This document shows positions 51,984-62,860 of a stretch of 64,000 bases of DNA, piece by piece (the stretch's first letter is position 1; each line of letters opens with the position of its first letter). Position numbers and translations under genes: made by a program. The stretch is from Lepisosteus oculatus (lineage: Eukaryota; Chordata; Actinopteri; Semionotiformes; Lepisosteidae): contig NC_090698.1 in the NCBI RefSeq assembly GCF_040954835.1, forward strand, positions 48,866,284 through 48,930,283. The letters are read 5' to 3'. The notes under the pieces are model-generated. The model searched no databases and had not been told where the DNA came from. It worked only from the letters and a program-made list of their open reading frames with translations.

Positions 51984-53516
51984 GGTTTATTAATCAAATG
52001 CATAAGAATACAGCATGTAGCAGTAGTTGCTGGCAATTAAATGTTTTTTTAATGAGCTCACTGGGGGGGATAAAAATCACTAAATTAAAATGACAAAATA
52101 AGGTTACATAATAATAGATAATAATGTAATAGAAATTGATTAAAATAAACTCAGGCAAAACTCAATATAAACAGAGCTGCTATGTGTCCAGGGTGCATGC
52201 AATATATTATGTCCAAGTAGTGCAGTATGCCGAATACAATGAAAACTGTGTGTCCATGTAGCCATTACGGGTGATTTGCTAAAGGAGCTGCAGGTGGCTA
52301 TTTAGCAGTCTTATTGCCTGGAGGTAGAAGCTGTTCTGTACTCTGTTGAACTTTGACCGAATGCTTCGATACCATTTACCAGATGGTAGGACAGAGAACA
52401 CTTTATGACTGGGATGACTGGCGTCCTTGAGAATGGACCTGGCCTTCTTAAGACATCTAACTGAGTAGATATCCTGGATGTTTGGTAGCTCACAGCCGGT
52501 AATGAGCTGCGCTGACTTCACCACCCTCTGCAGTACTTTGCGATCCCGGACGGAGCAGCTCCCATACCAGGCAGTGATGCAACCAGTCAGGATGCTCTCA
52601 ATAGTGCCCCTCTTTGAGCTGGCTTGGATATGTGATGGCATCCCAAGCTTCTTTAGCCTACCGAGAAAGAACAGGCGCTGCCGTGCTGTTTTGATCACGG
52701 AGTTGGTGTGGTGGGTCCAGATTAAGTCCTCTGTGATGTTACAGTAACTCCCAGGATCTTAAAACTGCTGACCCTCTCCACTGCAGTCCCATTGATATAA
52801 ATAGGTATGTGATCTATTCCCTGGTGTTTCCTATAATCCACAATCATCTCCTTAGTCTTACTGATGTTCAGAGAGAGGTTGTTCTCCTGGCACCGTGCTG
52901 CCAGGGTTTCATCCTCCTCCCTGTACGCAGACTCTTCATCATCTGTGATCAGGCCAATGACTTTTGTATCATCCGCACCCTTAATGATGGAGTTTGAGTT
53001 ATGCCTGGTGACATAATCATGGGTAAATGAGGAGTAGAGGACAGGACTAAGCAAACAGCCTTGAAGGGCTCCAGTGTTTAGAGTCAGGGTAGAGGATATG
53101 TTGGTGCCCATCCTCACCACCTGCGGATGTTCCGTCAAGAAGTCTAGGATCCGGTTACAGAGGGAGGTGTTCAGTCCCAGGTCCTGGAGCTTGTCTTTGA
53201 GGGCACTATGGTATTGAATGCTGAGCTGTAATCAGCAAACATAATTTTCACATATGTTCCTTTCTTATCCAGGTGTGAGAGGGCAGTATGGAGGACAGTG
53301 GCAGTAGCATTCACTGTTGACCTGTTCTGGCAAGACGCTAATTGCAGTGGGTCTAGGGTGTCAGGTAGTGAGGAGGTAATGTATGCTTGGACCAGCCGCT
53401 CAAAGCACTTCATGATAACTGATGTGAGTGCAACGGGGCAGTAGTCATTCAGACAACTGATTCTGGGTTTCTTAGGAAACCTTTCTTTGATCATTCCTCT
53501 TGAAGTGGACATTTAT
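51949..53516 (-). mobile_element. 5'-truncated non-LTR retrotransposon with (TTGA)n tail
   Basis: 1568 bp flanked by 7-bp duplications AAGCTTT (51942-51948, 53517-53523). On the minus strand it carries an RT in three broken frames: [14 protein letters not shown] and [15 protein letters not shown] (53512-53171), [14 protein letters not shown] and GADDTKVIG (53138-52722), and the thumb/C-terminal block with ESILTGCITAWYG (52698-52279). The 3' end is a tetranucleotide tail of about seven units. Motifs are those of fish CR1/L2/Rex1-like elements. The active-site box reads GADD where YADD/FADD is expected. Confidence 0.85.
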
Positions 53517-53533
53517 AAGCTTTAATAATCAGC

Positions 53534-53600
53534 CAGCATATTAAGTTAATAAGCTTAATATTATAATATTATTATAATATTAACAGCATATTAAGTTAAT
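53534..53600. repeat. 17-bp direct repeats around an AT palindrome
   Basis: CAGCATATTAAGTTAAT occurs at 53534-53550 and 53584-53600. Between them, at 53555-53583, is a 29-bp perfect palindrome with 13-bp arms and a 3-nt loop, able to extrude a cruciform. Confidence 0.85.
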
Positions 53601-53729
53601 GACACACCTGAAGAAGGCTCCACGGCCGAAACGTTGTGTTCTCTTTCTTCTTTTTTTCAGCATGGAATAAACCTATTACTTGTTCCTTTGCAGCCTACGC
53701 ATGCTGACGCAGCTACCCACCTGAACTAA
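53601..53729 (+). mobile_element. Truncated Penelope-like element 3' end
   Basis: Plus-strand copy of the 3' terminal segment of the element at 12-15 kb, nearly identical from the hammerhead-like core (53608-53639) through the T-rich tract and the CATGGAATAAACC block, plus about 35 bp of extra 3' sequence. It is flanked by a 9-bp direct repeat TAAGTTAAT (53592-53600 and 53730-53738), supporting an independent, severely 5'-truncated insertion. Confidence 0.8.
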
Positions 53730-54336
53730 TAAGTTAATACTGCTTTCATGCAACATAGATTCTGAAATGGTTTATGCTTTGAAAATGTGTTTAATTTTCC
53801 TAAAGTTCATCTTAAAACAATGAATCCACAGTCGTATTCTAATATTAGTTAGTATTTGTTTGCTGTATTTGGGGAGAAGGTTTTTTTTTAATACTGTTTT
53901 CTTCTTTGATTACAGAAAATTTGAGTTAAATAATAGGAAAATGCTGTTGGCTAATATGATAAATGCTTAAAGTATACACAGATTTTAATAATTTTGTCAA
54001 AGAAAAATGAGCAATTATAAAATTGGCCTAAACTGGAAGTTTTAAGTACCAGTTCATTGTGACGGTCCACAGCACAGCTGGAAAGTGTAGCACTTGATCT
54101 GACACTTTTGGACAGGAAGGAGATAACTTTTAGAAAATGTCAAAAACCTCTGTTTTAGAAGGCATGGCTACTCTTGTTTCATTTGGTCATGTTCTCACAT
54201 TCCTCCATAACTTTGCAATGACCGGAAAATTTTCTGTTTCTCCCCCTTAAAATATGAATCTTACTAAAACTGACTAAAAGTCACCATCACGTTTTTGTTT
54301 ATCATTGACATCCTGTAGATTTGGATTTGCCCTTAA

Positions 54337-54414
54337 ATGGAAAGGAGAGCTGCTGTGCTGCGATGCAGGAGGTGTCGAAAATGCATTCTAGGTTCAACCA
54401 GCCTTCTTCTGAAG
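54337..54414 (+). CDS. RNF180: RNF180 coding exon 1 (start codon exon, 26 codons)
   Basis: A short exon found by its cysteine pattern: C10, C13 and C16 in a LRCRRCRKCI context, matching the N-terminus of the E3 ligase RNF180/Rines. The ATG is directly preceded by an in-frame TAA, with G at +4. The exon ends at a donor (AAG|GTATTG) in phase 0. A good acceptor (...ATCCTGTAG) ends at 54318, so about 18 nt of 5' leader belong to this exon and a non-coding first exon should lie upstream. Human RNF180 has about ten more residues before the first cysteine. These cysteines begin the zinc-binding region shared with the C-terminal domain of DUSP12-type phosphatases (called DSPRC in Rines). The two following exons join in phase 0. 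Confidence 0.85.
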
Positions 54415-55275
54415 GTATTGTTTTTTCTGCACATCATGTCTTGTAGTACCTAGGGAGGTGTTGACTTGAACCACATGCATTTATTTTATAACTACTAAGA
54501 AAATTTCAATAAAGGGCCAGCATGCTGCTATGGTAGTTAGTCCTGCTGGCTCACAGATTTTGGGTCTTAGGTTTGTTGCGGCAGTTTTCTCTCACCTTAG
54601 TAAGACATTCTGGCTAATTCCATACTGGAGCCTGTAATTTCTTCCTATGTATATGTGTATGCATGTGTGTGCCCTTGGACGGGCTGGTGTCTCTTGGTTC
54701 CAGAATAGACTGAAGCTGTTGCGTCCCTTACCAGGAATGACCACTTGTATGATAAGGGATGGAAGTTTGTTTTGCAAAAGTTTGAAGGGAACATTTTTAG
54801 TTCTAGTAAGATTTTTACTGCTTAATGGTGTTTTAATAAAAAAAGAAAGTTATCCACCAGGCAGGACATGAGACCGTTCCATACTTTTCATGTGCCCTAT
54901 AATTGTGTCTGCACATACAGTATAATTACTTCAGTGCATTTTCTTTCTCTTTTTTTTTTCCTGCATTTGTCAGTTTAGGCTCCTTTCTCTGGGGAGGCAG
55001 CAAGCCATTACTTTCATTTTTCAAACGAATGTAGCATGTCTTTACTTTCTGTCTCAGACTGAATGAACACGCATCTGTTTACATGTGGTTTCTAGTAAAT
55101 AATAAATAATAAACTAGCAAAAAACACTTCCATTAACCAAATAAAAAAAACCCAGTCATCTTACAACGTCTAGCATAAAGTAAATGTCTTTCAAGAGAAC
55201 AATAAGAGTTAGATGTGTCAGATGCATTTGTTGGTTAATTTAAAAGGTTTGTAATTTGATTTTATCTATGACTAG
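54415..55275 (+). other. RNF180: RNF180 intron between coding exons 1 and 2
   Basis: GT-AG intron of 861 bp. It contains a worn SINE-like stretch at about 54525-54760 and otherwise AT-rich sequence with no open frame of note. Confidence 0.8.
54525..54760 (+). repeat. SINE copy (very degenerate), in RNF180 intron
   Basis: Traces of the head (CTATGGTAGTTAGTCCTGCTG, GCTCACAGATTTTGGG) and middle (GACATTCTGGCTAATTCC). Identification is weak. Confidence 0.4.
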
Positions 55276-55368
55276 ATCAATGCCAGTGATGACGATCTAA
55301 CACAGTGCAACATTTGGCATGTCAATGTTGAAGCTCTGCCTGACTGGATACAAGGATGCATAGAAGAT
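55276..55368 (+). CDS. RNF180: RNF180 coding exon 2 (31 codons)
   Basis: Flanked by an AG acceptor (...ATGACTAG) and a strong donor (GAT|GTAAGT), phase 0 on both sides. It encodes residues 27-57: an acidic linker (DDDLTQ), then C37 and the conserved WHVNVEALPDWI block, which corresponds closely to the human segment just before AQWTVGKLNC. It continues the zinc-binding DSPRC region. It is preceded by an 861-bp intron and followed by a 3.7-kb intron. Exon identity is supported by homology, both splice sites and frame. Confidence 0.9.
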
Positions 55369-58300
55369 GTAAGTATGTCCATTGTAACTAGAATATGAAC
55401 TTCAAATGCTTAGGTATTCTTGGTTAATTTTATAAACATTATCTTTTTTTTTGGCAAGCAATGTGAAAGGAACAATAAAAATATCTTCCCCTTATCTGCC
55501 CTTTTCCCATTTTAAGACTGTATAGACTTCACTCATTTGAGCCAGGGTACTGTGTACTGTGACTGTGACTGGGATTCCTCAAGTTGCAGTGGTTAATTGA
55601 GTGCTGCCTTTGTCACACGAGTGTTTTAGCAAAGCAGTGACTCTTGCAACTTGACTTGTTGAGTACAGGCAGCCTTGCAGTGATGACAGTGAGAGATGTG
55701 CCGCTCCTGTAGTTATTGCTGACTGCCCTGGAAGGCACTGCTGAGCTTGCAACATTGCAAGAAACTGACTGATGGGCATTTTGGTGGGGAATGTCTGCAG
55801 ATCCTCATTCTTCCTATATTGGAACCGGAGTTGTTGCCGGGAAGCCCAATCCTAAATAGCTGACGATTCCACAGTGGGTGGGTGTGTAGTAAAAATAGTG
55901 ATGTCAAACAAACACTTAAGAAATATTTTCTTCACTAAAATGAAACATGAATGACTATTCCTATTTTTTTTCTAATTTTTAGTAGTACAAGGATTTCAGT
56001 GAAGAAGAACAAAACATATGGAACCGGTGTCTTGTCTCTCTTTGTGTCATACTGTATGTGTATTCTGTTTGTAATCTTTGATCTGTTATGTTGGTCACTT
56101 GTGAACAGCTGGAACGTTTGTCGAATCAAATCCCATGTAGGGCACTGTTGCTATACCTTTGAGTAAGGAACTTCACTTGCGTCACTATATTGAACCTACT
56201 GTACTGTATAAACGGAACAAAGCACTGGTCAAATTACAGTTTTTATTATTATTATTATTATTGCACTCTGTACTTCATTCAGTTCAGGGTTGTAGGGGAG
56301 CCAGAATCTATCTCAGCAAGCAACATGTTCAAGGCTGAGTACTCCTTGGATAGAAGGTCAGTCCATTGTAGGGAACACACAGACACAAACACACGCACTC
56401 ACACCTCGGTCAAGTTTTCCCAGAAGCCAGATAACCTACAAGTATGGCTTTGAGCATTGGAAGGAACTGGAGCCCTTGGAGGAAAACCACACTTATTGTA
56501 TACAGGGAGAACATACAAACTGCAGATAATACCCCAGGAATTGAACCCAAGGTCACAACACTGCAAGGCAGCTGTGCTAACTACCACCATCTACCATTAC
56601 ATCTGTTTGTTACAGTATGTGTAAATTCTACACATAGTTCCCATCAGACTTAAGTTTAGTTCTCTAGAACATATCACTTTAATTAAGAAAAATATTCCCT
56701 TTATCAAAAGTAAATACACAGTCTCCTTCAGATTATCTCAGGTTATTTAGCTGAGCCACTACAAAACGTGTATTAGTTTTACATTTGATCATACATTCAT
56801 TTTATGCAGGATTTTATACTAGAAGGTATGACTCAGAGTTGAGAGGTTTCTGTTTAAGTGCAGTTATAGTACATGAAAGTTTTGATGATGAAAGTTTTTG
56901 TCCTCTTAGCCCATGGTGTTGTGGTTTTAAGTCATAACTACATACTGAACACCCTATTTGTTTTTTCTAAAAAGTTGCAATGTTGAAAAAAGTTTCAGTG
57001 ATAATTTTGATAATATCCTGCTTGGAGTTCTTATAAAGTTTATATAATATAATTTAAATATATATTAAACCAAAATATAATTTAATGTGTTTATGATATC
57101 AGTCAGGATATTGCCAAACATAATTGGATTTCTCATAGACCAAGTACAATAAGGATCTATCAGAATATGAAGTGGTGGATCTCTTAAACACTATGAATAT
57201 CTTAAGGTTTGAAAAATGTGTAATTTCCGCTGTCTTTGCTTTTTTTTATTTTGACTGCATAACTGCCGCTCGTAAAGCATCAGTTATTGCTACCATTCTA
57301 CCACCAACAAAGCTCTGTAAACGGGCACATTGAAGAAATCCATAGGTAATGGTGTGATCCTGGGATTTAAAGGAAATATAATATCTTCCTTTTATAAATC
57401 ACAAATAACTATATACAAATTTGTTATGTCACTTTTTGGTTTGGACCTTCTCTTTTTTAGAAATATTGGTAGGATCACAATATCAAACCAGAAATAAAAA
57501 GAAGAATGGTATCTGTTTCATAATTATGGCATCACATGTTTTTTTTTTCAGCCTTAACCCCTTAAGGAGTTCCATAAGTTTATGTTTAATTTTATACCTC
57601 CCAATCAAGATATATTGGCCAACAATAAGATTGCCAATGAGTAAGTATTAGGAAAGGAACTGCCAAATGTCAGACTCTCTTGATATTTAGTGTATTTGTG
57701 TTATGTCTGATGACTATTTACTTTTTTGAATGAAATTAAATGCTTTTTTCAGTGTGAACCAAATGGCCTAGTCTCACAAAAGCAAGTGGAATTCTATAAA
57801 TTTCTCCTGTTTTGAAAACAGAATCTACTTTCATTATATTTATGCACATCACCCCAAACCATAGGATTTATAATTTCATAAGATTGTGCTTGATTTTATA
57901 TATATGTAATATTTTACAGAACCTTGGAATTGGCAACAAATTTCAGTGTGTTGAAAGGTCTTTGTTAGTCACATAAGACACAGTCTGTATTTGGGATTTG
58001 GGATTGTGTATGGAATGATCTCGATCTTGTGTCAGCTTGTGTCAGCAGTGAACAAAATTAACTCTGTTGTACTGTATGTGTGTTTGAGAGGGAAGGTGAG
58101 CTGAATATTTGAAGAGCGTTAACTCTTTGTAGGATGCCTTGAACTTCAGAAAGTCCTGGCAGGCATTGTTCAGATGGTACTGCTTTTTCTTCCTGCTAGA
58201 GTAAAGACTGCTAAACCATTTCTAATTGTTCCGGGCTTATGCTGTTACCAGCCTGTAATTATCCTTGCACTAACCATAAATCACAGTTTGCTATAGTACA

Positions 58301-59090
58301 ACCTTGACATACAGTACTGTATAATATGAGCCCACATATTTTAACCAAGTTAAAATGAAAAGCTGGAGAGGTGAAGCTATTTAAAACAATATGATTGAAT
58401 AATCTGATTAAAATAACAGTAGTTTATTTTTGAAAATGAAAATATTTTTAGATTTTGCTGTTATAATCCTTCCTCTTTAGGAAAAAAAAAACATCAGGTG
58501 GGTTTTGGTTGGTAGAGTAAAAGGAATGAGGTTTGAGGAAATTCTCCTCTGCCAAGTTTAGTATTCTGACACTAGAAAAGCTACAGTATAGTCAATATTT
58601 TTCTGGAAGAGATTATAGCAACTCTGCTTTTACTGAAAACTTTAGCTGCTTTATTAAGATTAATATAATGAGGTAATATCAATAATGGTAATATTGCATG
58701 TGATTAAATTGGATTTGTTAATCATACTGTATTTAAAAATTTGTAGTCATACCAAATTTAACTTTCTTTCTACTGTTAACTATCAATGCTGTCTATCAAG
58801 AGGTTTAAAAGGTTTTTATTAAGAAGTTAATGTTCTTTTCAACTTCAGAAGAGTATATACAGTATAGTACCATCTAGTAACAAGATACTGTATTACATTG
58901 ACAGTATCATTTTATTTGGCTTCTCCTTTGTCTTCTTTCCTGTGGTAAAATAGTTACCTTGCTGATGAACCAGGTTTGTACATAAAAACTGAAAGAGCTG
59001 ACCATGTTCATTGGAAAAAAAAGACTTGATCTGGGTGTTTCGCCTCATTTTTTGACAATGAATGCTTTGTTGTCTTGTTCTTTTCTATAG
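55369..59090 (+). other. RNF180: RNF180 intron between coding exons 2 and 3
   Basis: GT-AG intron of 3722 bp. It holds a minus-strand SINE at about 56275-56600, preceded by a short (TTA)n run. A small open segment at 57139-57206 with splice-like borders is 68 nt and would break the frame. Confidence 0.85.
56275..56600 (-). repeat. SINE copy, in RNF180 intron
   Basis: Minus strand, most of the family order kept: TATCTCAGCAAGCAACATG, CACACAGACACAAACACAC, GGGAGAACATACAAACTGC and GGAATTGAACCCAAGG. Confidence 0.72.
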
Positions 59091-60065
59091 GCGCAGTGGA
59101 CAATTGGGAAGCTGAACTGCCTGTATTGTGGGGCTCGTTTAGGGGGCTTTAACTTTGTCGGCAGTGCCAAATGTCCTTGTGGTCTGGATGTGACTGTTCA
59201 TCTTTGCAAAAGCCGGGTTGATTATGAGTCAAAACACTCCTTGCCAATTTCAAGACCAGCAAGAACAAGAGCGACTCATCCTGGCCACGGATCACTACGG
59301 TCCCAAGTAGCACAGCAAGGAATGGAAGCCAGCCAAACTGAGCCCAGCAGCACAAGCTTTTCACGTGGTGCTAACGCCAGTAATGAGCCTGGACGAATTG
59401 CTGAAGCCCTTTGCCTTGAGGCAAGATCACAAGAAGGCAACGTCAAAGCCATTCATTCAAAAGTCTTTTCTTCTGTGCCATGTCCAGTGAGCACACCACA
59501 CATTCTGAAAGCTTCACATAGGAAAGCTCACAGTTTGGATTATAGCAACAAATGTGGAATGGGCATTTCTACCAGCTTCTCTAATCTTCTTAAAACACAC
59601 ACAGGTGATCCTGCACAGTCCGGCAGGTTGCATGGGGTCGTGCCGGCTAGCAGCTTCTGTGCAGGCTTGCAGCTAGCTACTGGAACAACACCAGAACCTG
59701 TTTTGCAAAATTTGCAGAGTTCATATGTCGATTGTGAAACAAGTGTTCCATCTCAACATGATCCTGTAGCCATGTCGGCTAGGGGTGACAATCTCAGAGA
59801 GTCTACCTTGCTGCCAGGGAACCACAATGCCAGCCGCATTTCCTCAGTGAGAAGGAGGATGCCTTCTCAGAGCAGCACAGAGGAAGAGGATGTTGAGGAA
59901 GAACAGGCTATGTCAGCAGGCAATCTGCTACTATCTGGACCTTCGACATCTCTAGTGGCAGAGCGAAGGTTAAGCAAAAAAGAGAGGAACCGATTGAAGA
60001 GCCTAAGGAGGAAGCAGAGAAGAAGAGAACGCTGGATCCAGAGTCAACTGCAGGATCAGAAACAG
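59091..60065 (+). CDS. RNF180: RNF180 coding exon 3 (325 codons), E3 ubiquitin ligase central region
   Basis: Acceptor TTTTCTATAG at 59090, donor CAG|GTTGGT after 60065, phase 0 at both ends, residues 58-382. It opens with AQWTIGKLNC and the CxxC..CxC pattern (C67, C70, C85, C87) that completes the DSPRC-type zinc module, followed by a KSRVDY block. The middle is Ser/Thr-rich and weakly conserved. An acidic run (EEEDVEEEQ, about 321-330) precedes a strongly basic helix (about 351-382, KKERNRLKSLRRKQRRRER), the basic coiled-coil region of Rines. RNF180 is an ER/membrane E3 ligase; family work reports ZIC2 and MAO-A as substrates. The RING-HC domain and C-terminal membrane anchor are encoded by later exons that I do not find before 64000, so the gene is cut by the window edge. 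The open frame runs past the donor to 60143, but that extension is intronic. Confidence 0.95.
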
Positions 60066-61709
60066 GTTGGTTGCTTTTTACCCCATTCATTTCTTCATCA
60101 TTTTTTTTTCCAAGTGGTTTTCTTATTGTTAGGAAAATTATGAATAGGCCTTCAACAAAGTATAATGAAAAAGAGACACTTTAACTTTGTGATTGGAGGG
60201 TTTAAAAGGGCACTGTGTTTGCCTTAAACAACAGTAACACATTTTATTCAATAAAAATGTCAATAAAGTACATTTAAGATATATCTTCACCACTTCCACA
60301 GTGACTGTGTCCCTGTAATGTATTTTCTGTTTTAGTGCTTGTTGGGAAATCATGAAAACCTGCTACTAGATACTGTCTATGCTAATGCCAATGATTAGAT
60401 TCTTAGACACAATTTAAATTTTAAGGCATGATACTGAGTTTCAGTAAAATGCTAAAACACAGTTATCTTTATCTTTCCCAATTTACTGTTGGATGTAGTA
60501 TTCTTTTTGAGGCCACACAGCAGTCAAAATACATTTTCAAAATTCAAGGACAACAAAACAATTAATGAGTTACTCTTTTTTGTTTTCACTGAAATAACTA
60601 TTATTTTTCCTCTTTGATTCTTTAAACAATTGTTGTACCAGTTTATAATTTCATATTGACAGTAATCACTAGATCTGTGTGTAGGTTAATCATTGCTTAC
60701 AGTACATTCCATGTAAAATTCTCCCACGTAAAGTGCGTGCTCATGTGGATTTAGGTCTGGAGATTAAAATTTAATATTTGCTACTTTTTTGACCATGGAT
60801 GGGCAGCACAGTAGCTCAATGTTTTTGTTTGACAGCTCCAATAATTTTTCTGTCATCATCTACTTATCTGATCTGGTTGATGTGATTTTGATGGATTTAG
60901 CAATTATACATATTTTCTTTCTTCTATAAATTATGATTCATTTAGGTACTGTGGTTGTGGATGAGTTATTCTCTTAGCTTCAAAATTGAATTACCTGCCC
61001 TTCTTTGACAGAAAGCTTTTCGGTTTTCATTTTGACTTTGATTTTGACTGAATCCAGGCTCCCAACACTGAATTCAAAGTGAGACGTTTGAAAGGATAGC
61101 CACAGCTCTTTTATGAGTGGTTAATGACCCAATAAAAACACCTGGTCATTGAGTCAATTGTCCCAAAATGTCTTCTCCTTGAAAAAAAGTTCAACTCTGA
61201 GTTTGTTTAAGTGATGCAATATAAATAAAATGACTTTTGGATCCTCATTTTCTGCACACAGAGAACAATATGGAATTCTTCCCCAATAATCTAAACACAA
61301 AAAACTTTCAGAGGCAAAGAGGGAACCTGTTTCCATTTAAAAAGGATTCACATGAAATCTTTCTCTATTTCCCTTTTTAGGGCATAAATAAGACATTACA
61401 GCAGTATAGTCTTGAATAAATAAAGGTATATATCCATACTTTAGTGTCAGATAAGCAGAGCTAGTGTGTTAACAGAGCATATGATACCACAGGTTCAAAG
61501 GTATTTGATATTAAAAAGGGACATTATTAGAAGGTTTGTAATTGAATTCACCGCTGCCAACAACACCAGATTTTCCAATTTTATGAAAGTGTGTTGGAAG
61601 CCAATGAACATAGTCTCAGTATTGGCACAGTTTTATTTGAAAGTCTGGAGGTTTATGATTTTTGTAACTGGTTGCATACTTGAGCCCTGTTACACATGCA
61701 TATCTTAAT

Positions 61710-61860
61710 GTCGCCTACTGTATAAAGACACCTATAAAGTGTAATATCTGATTTGGTCTGCAAATAGATCTGGGTATCATCAGTATAGCAGTGAAACCCA
61801 AATACACGATGGCAAATAATCTGACCAAGGGGCATGTTTGTTACCAGGTCCCAAGAGAAA
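61710..61860 (-). pseudogene. LINE RT motif C scrap in RNF180 intron
   Basis: Encodes PLGQII then FHCYTDDTQIYL on the minus strand: the YADD box region with Thr replacing Ala. About 50 codons survive, similar in type to the 37-39 kb LINE. Confidence 0.6.
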
Positions 61861-62449
61861 GATAGAAAGCACTTCGGTACAGTATGTTATTTGCATTTTA
61901 GTACTGTGTTTAATTTCTAACTCATCAAATACTTTATAATGATTTGTTGTGTCATTGCTGTTCTAATTTTATGTATGAAAACCAATAAAGTCAAATGAAA
62001 ACAGATTCCAAAATGATCACTTAGAGGTGATCCTTCAAATTTTGGAGAGAAGCTACTGAAGCAGCTAGTGTTTTTCCAGCTGATGTATCTGTGTATTGTG
62101 CATTATTTCAAAAACCTTTTTTTTGCCTGTCTGCTGTTTTTCAGGCTCACAACCCCTGTACTTTTACACAGAGCAGACACATTAATAAAACACGTTTCCT
62201 CAGCATGAAAAAAATACATTACAACTAAGGTGGTTATTCACAAAAATAGATGGTATCCCAGTATTGTTCCATTAGAACACTGTAATGCTTTTTTGCCACA
62301 TTCATAAAACTCCTGCCAGAATAAATAATGTTGATCAAGTGAAAAGTAACAGAAAATAACTAACAAAGTCTGTATGAAAATGGAAATGTCCTATTCTAAT
62401 AATACAACACGCACAATAATGTTAACTAGTGGTAGAAATCATTGATTTC

Positions 62450-62860
62450 TCATGGCAGGCAAAAATGCAAAATCCTAATCTCTGCCTTTACATGGCCCAG
62501 ACTCAAAAGTGTTGGTGGACATTTAGCAGTGAATTTTAACGGACCAAATTTAGATTTAACTTGTCTGCTCACATTACCAACACACTTTGAGTATCGCTGT
62601 ATAAAGGCTGCAATTAAATAACTTTCGATTCGAATGGTTTCTTGCTGCCACAGTGAAATAATTGCACTGGTAATAGCTTCCATGAAATATGTACCTTCTT
62701 GCTTGTGGATGGTGGCTACCAAGAAAGAAACCTGAGGCTGCATAAATTAATCAGATTAGACTTTCTTTTGCGGTTAGGAGAATTTATTACGATTTAATGT
62801 AATTCATTTAGAATATTGTCTGTGACACCAGCCTCGGTGTTTCAGAATTACATGCCATTC
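62450..62860. promoter_or_regulatory. Candidate conserved non-coding element in RNF180 intron
   Basis: About 400 bp of high-complexity sequence with ATTAAATAAC, AATTAATCAGATTAG and TTGCTGCCACAG blocks and no repeat signature. A 97-codon frame on the minus strand crosses it but has no recognisable domain. Confidence 0.3.

Noticed and set aside
57139..57206. Open segment with AG acceptor and GT donor inside RNF180 intron 2
   Set aside because: 68 nt long, so it would shift the frame between two phase-0 exons that match RNF180 directly; no homology to the protein.
59149..59364. Minus-strand frame opposite RNF180 exon 3
   Set aside because: Antisense shadow of a well-supported coding exon.
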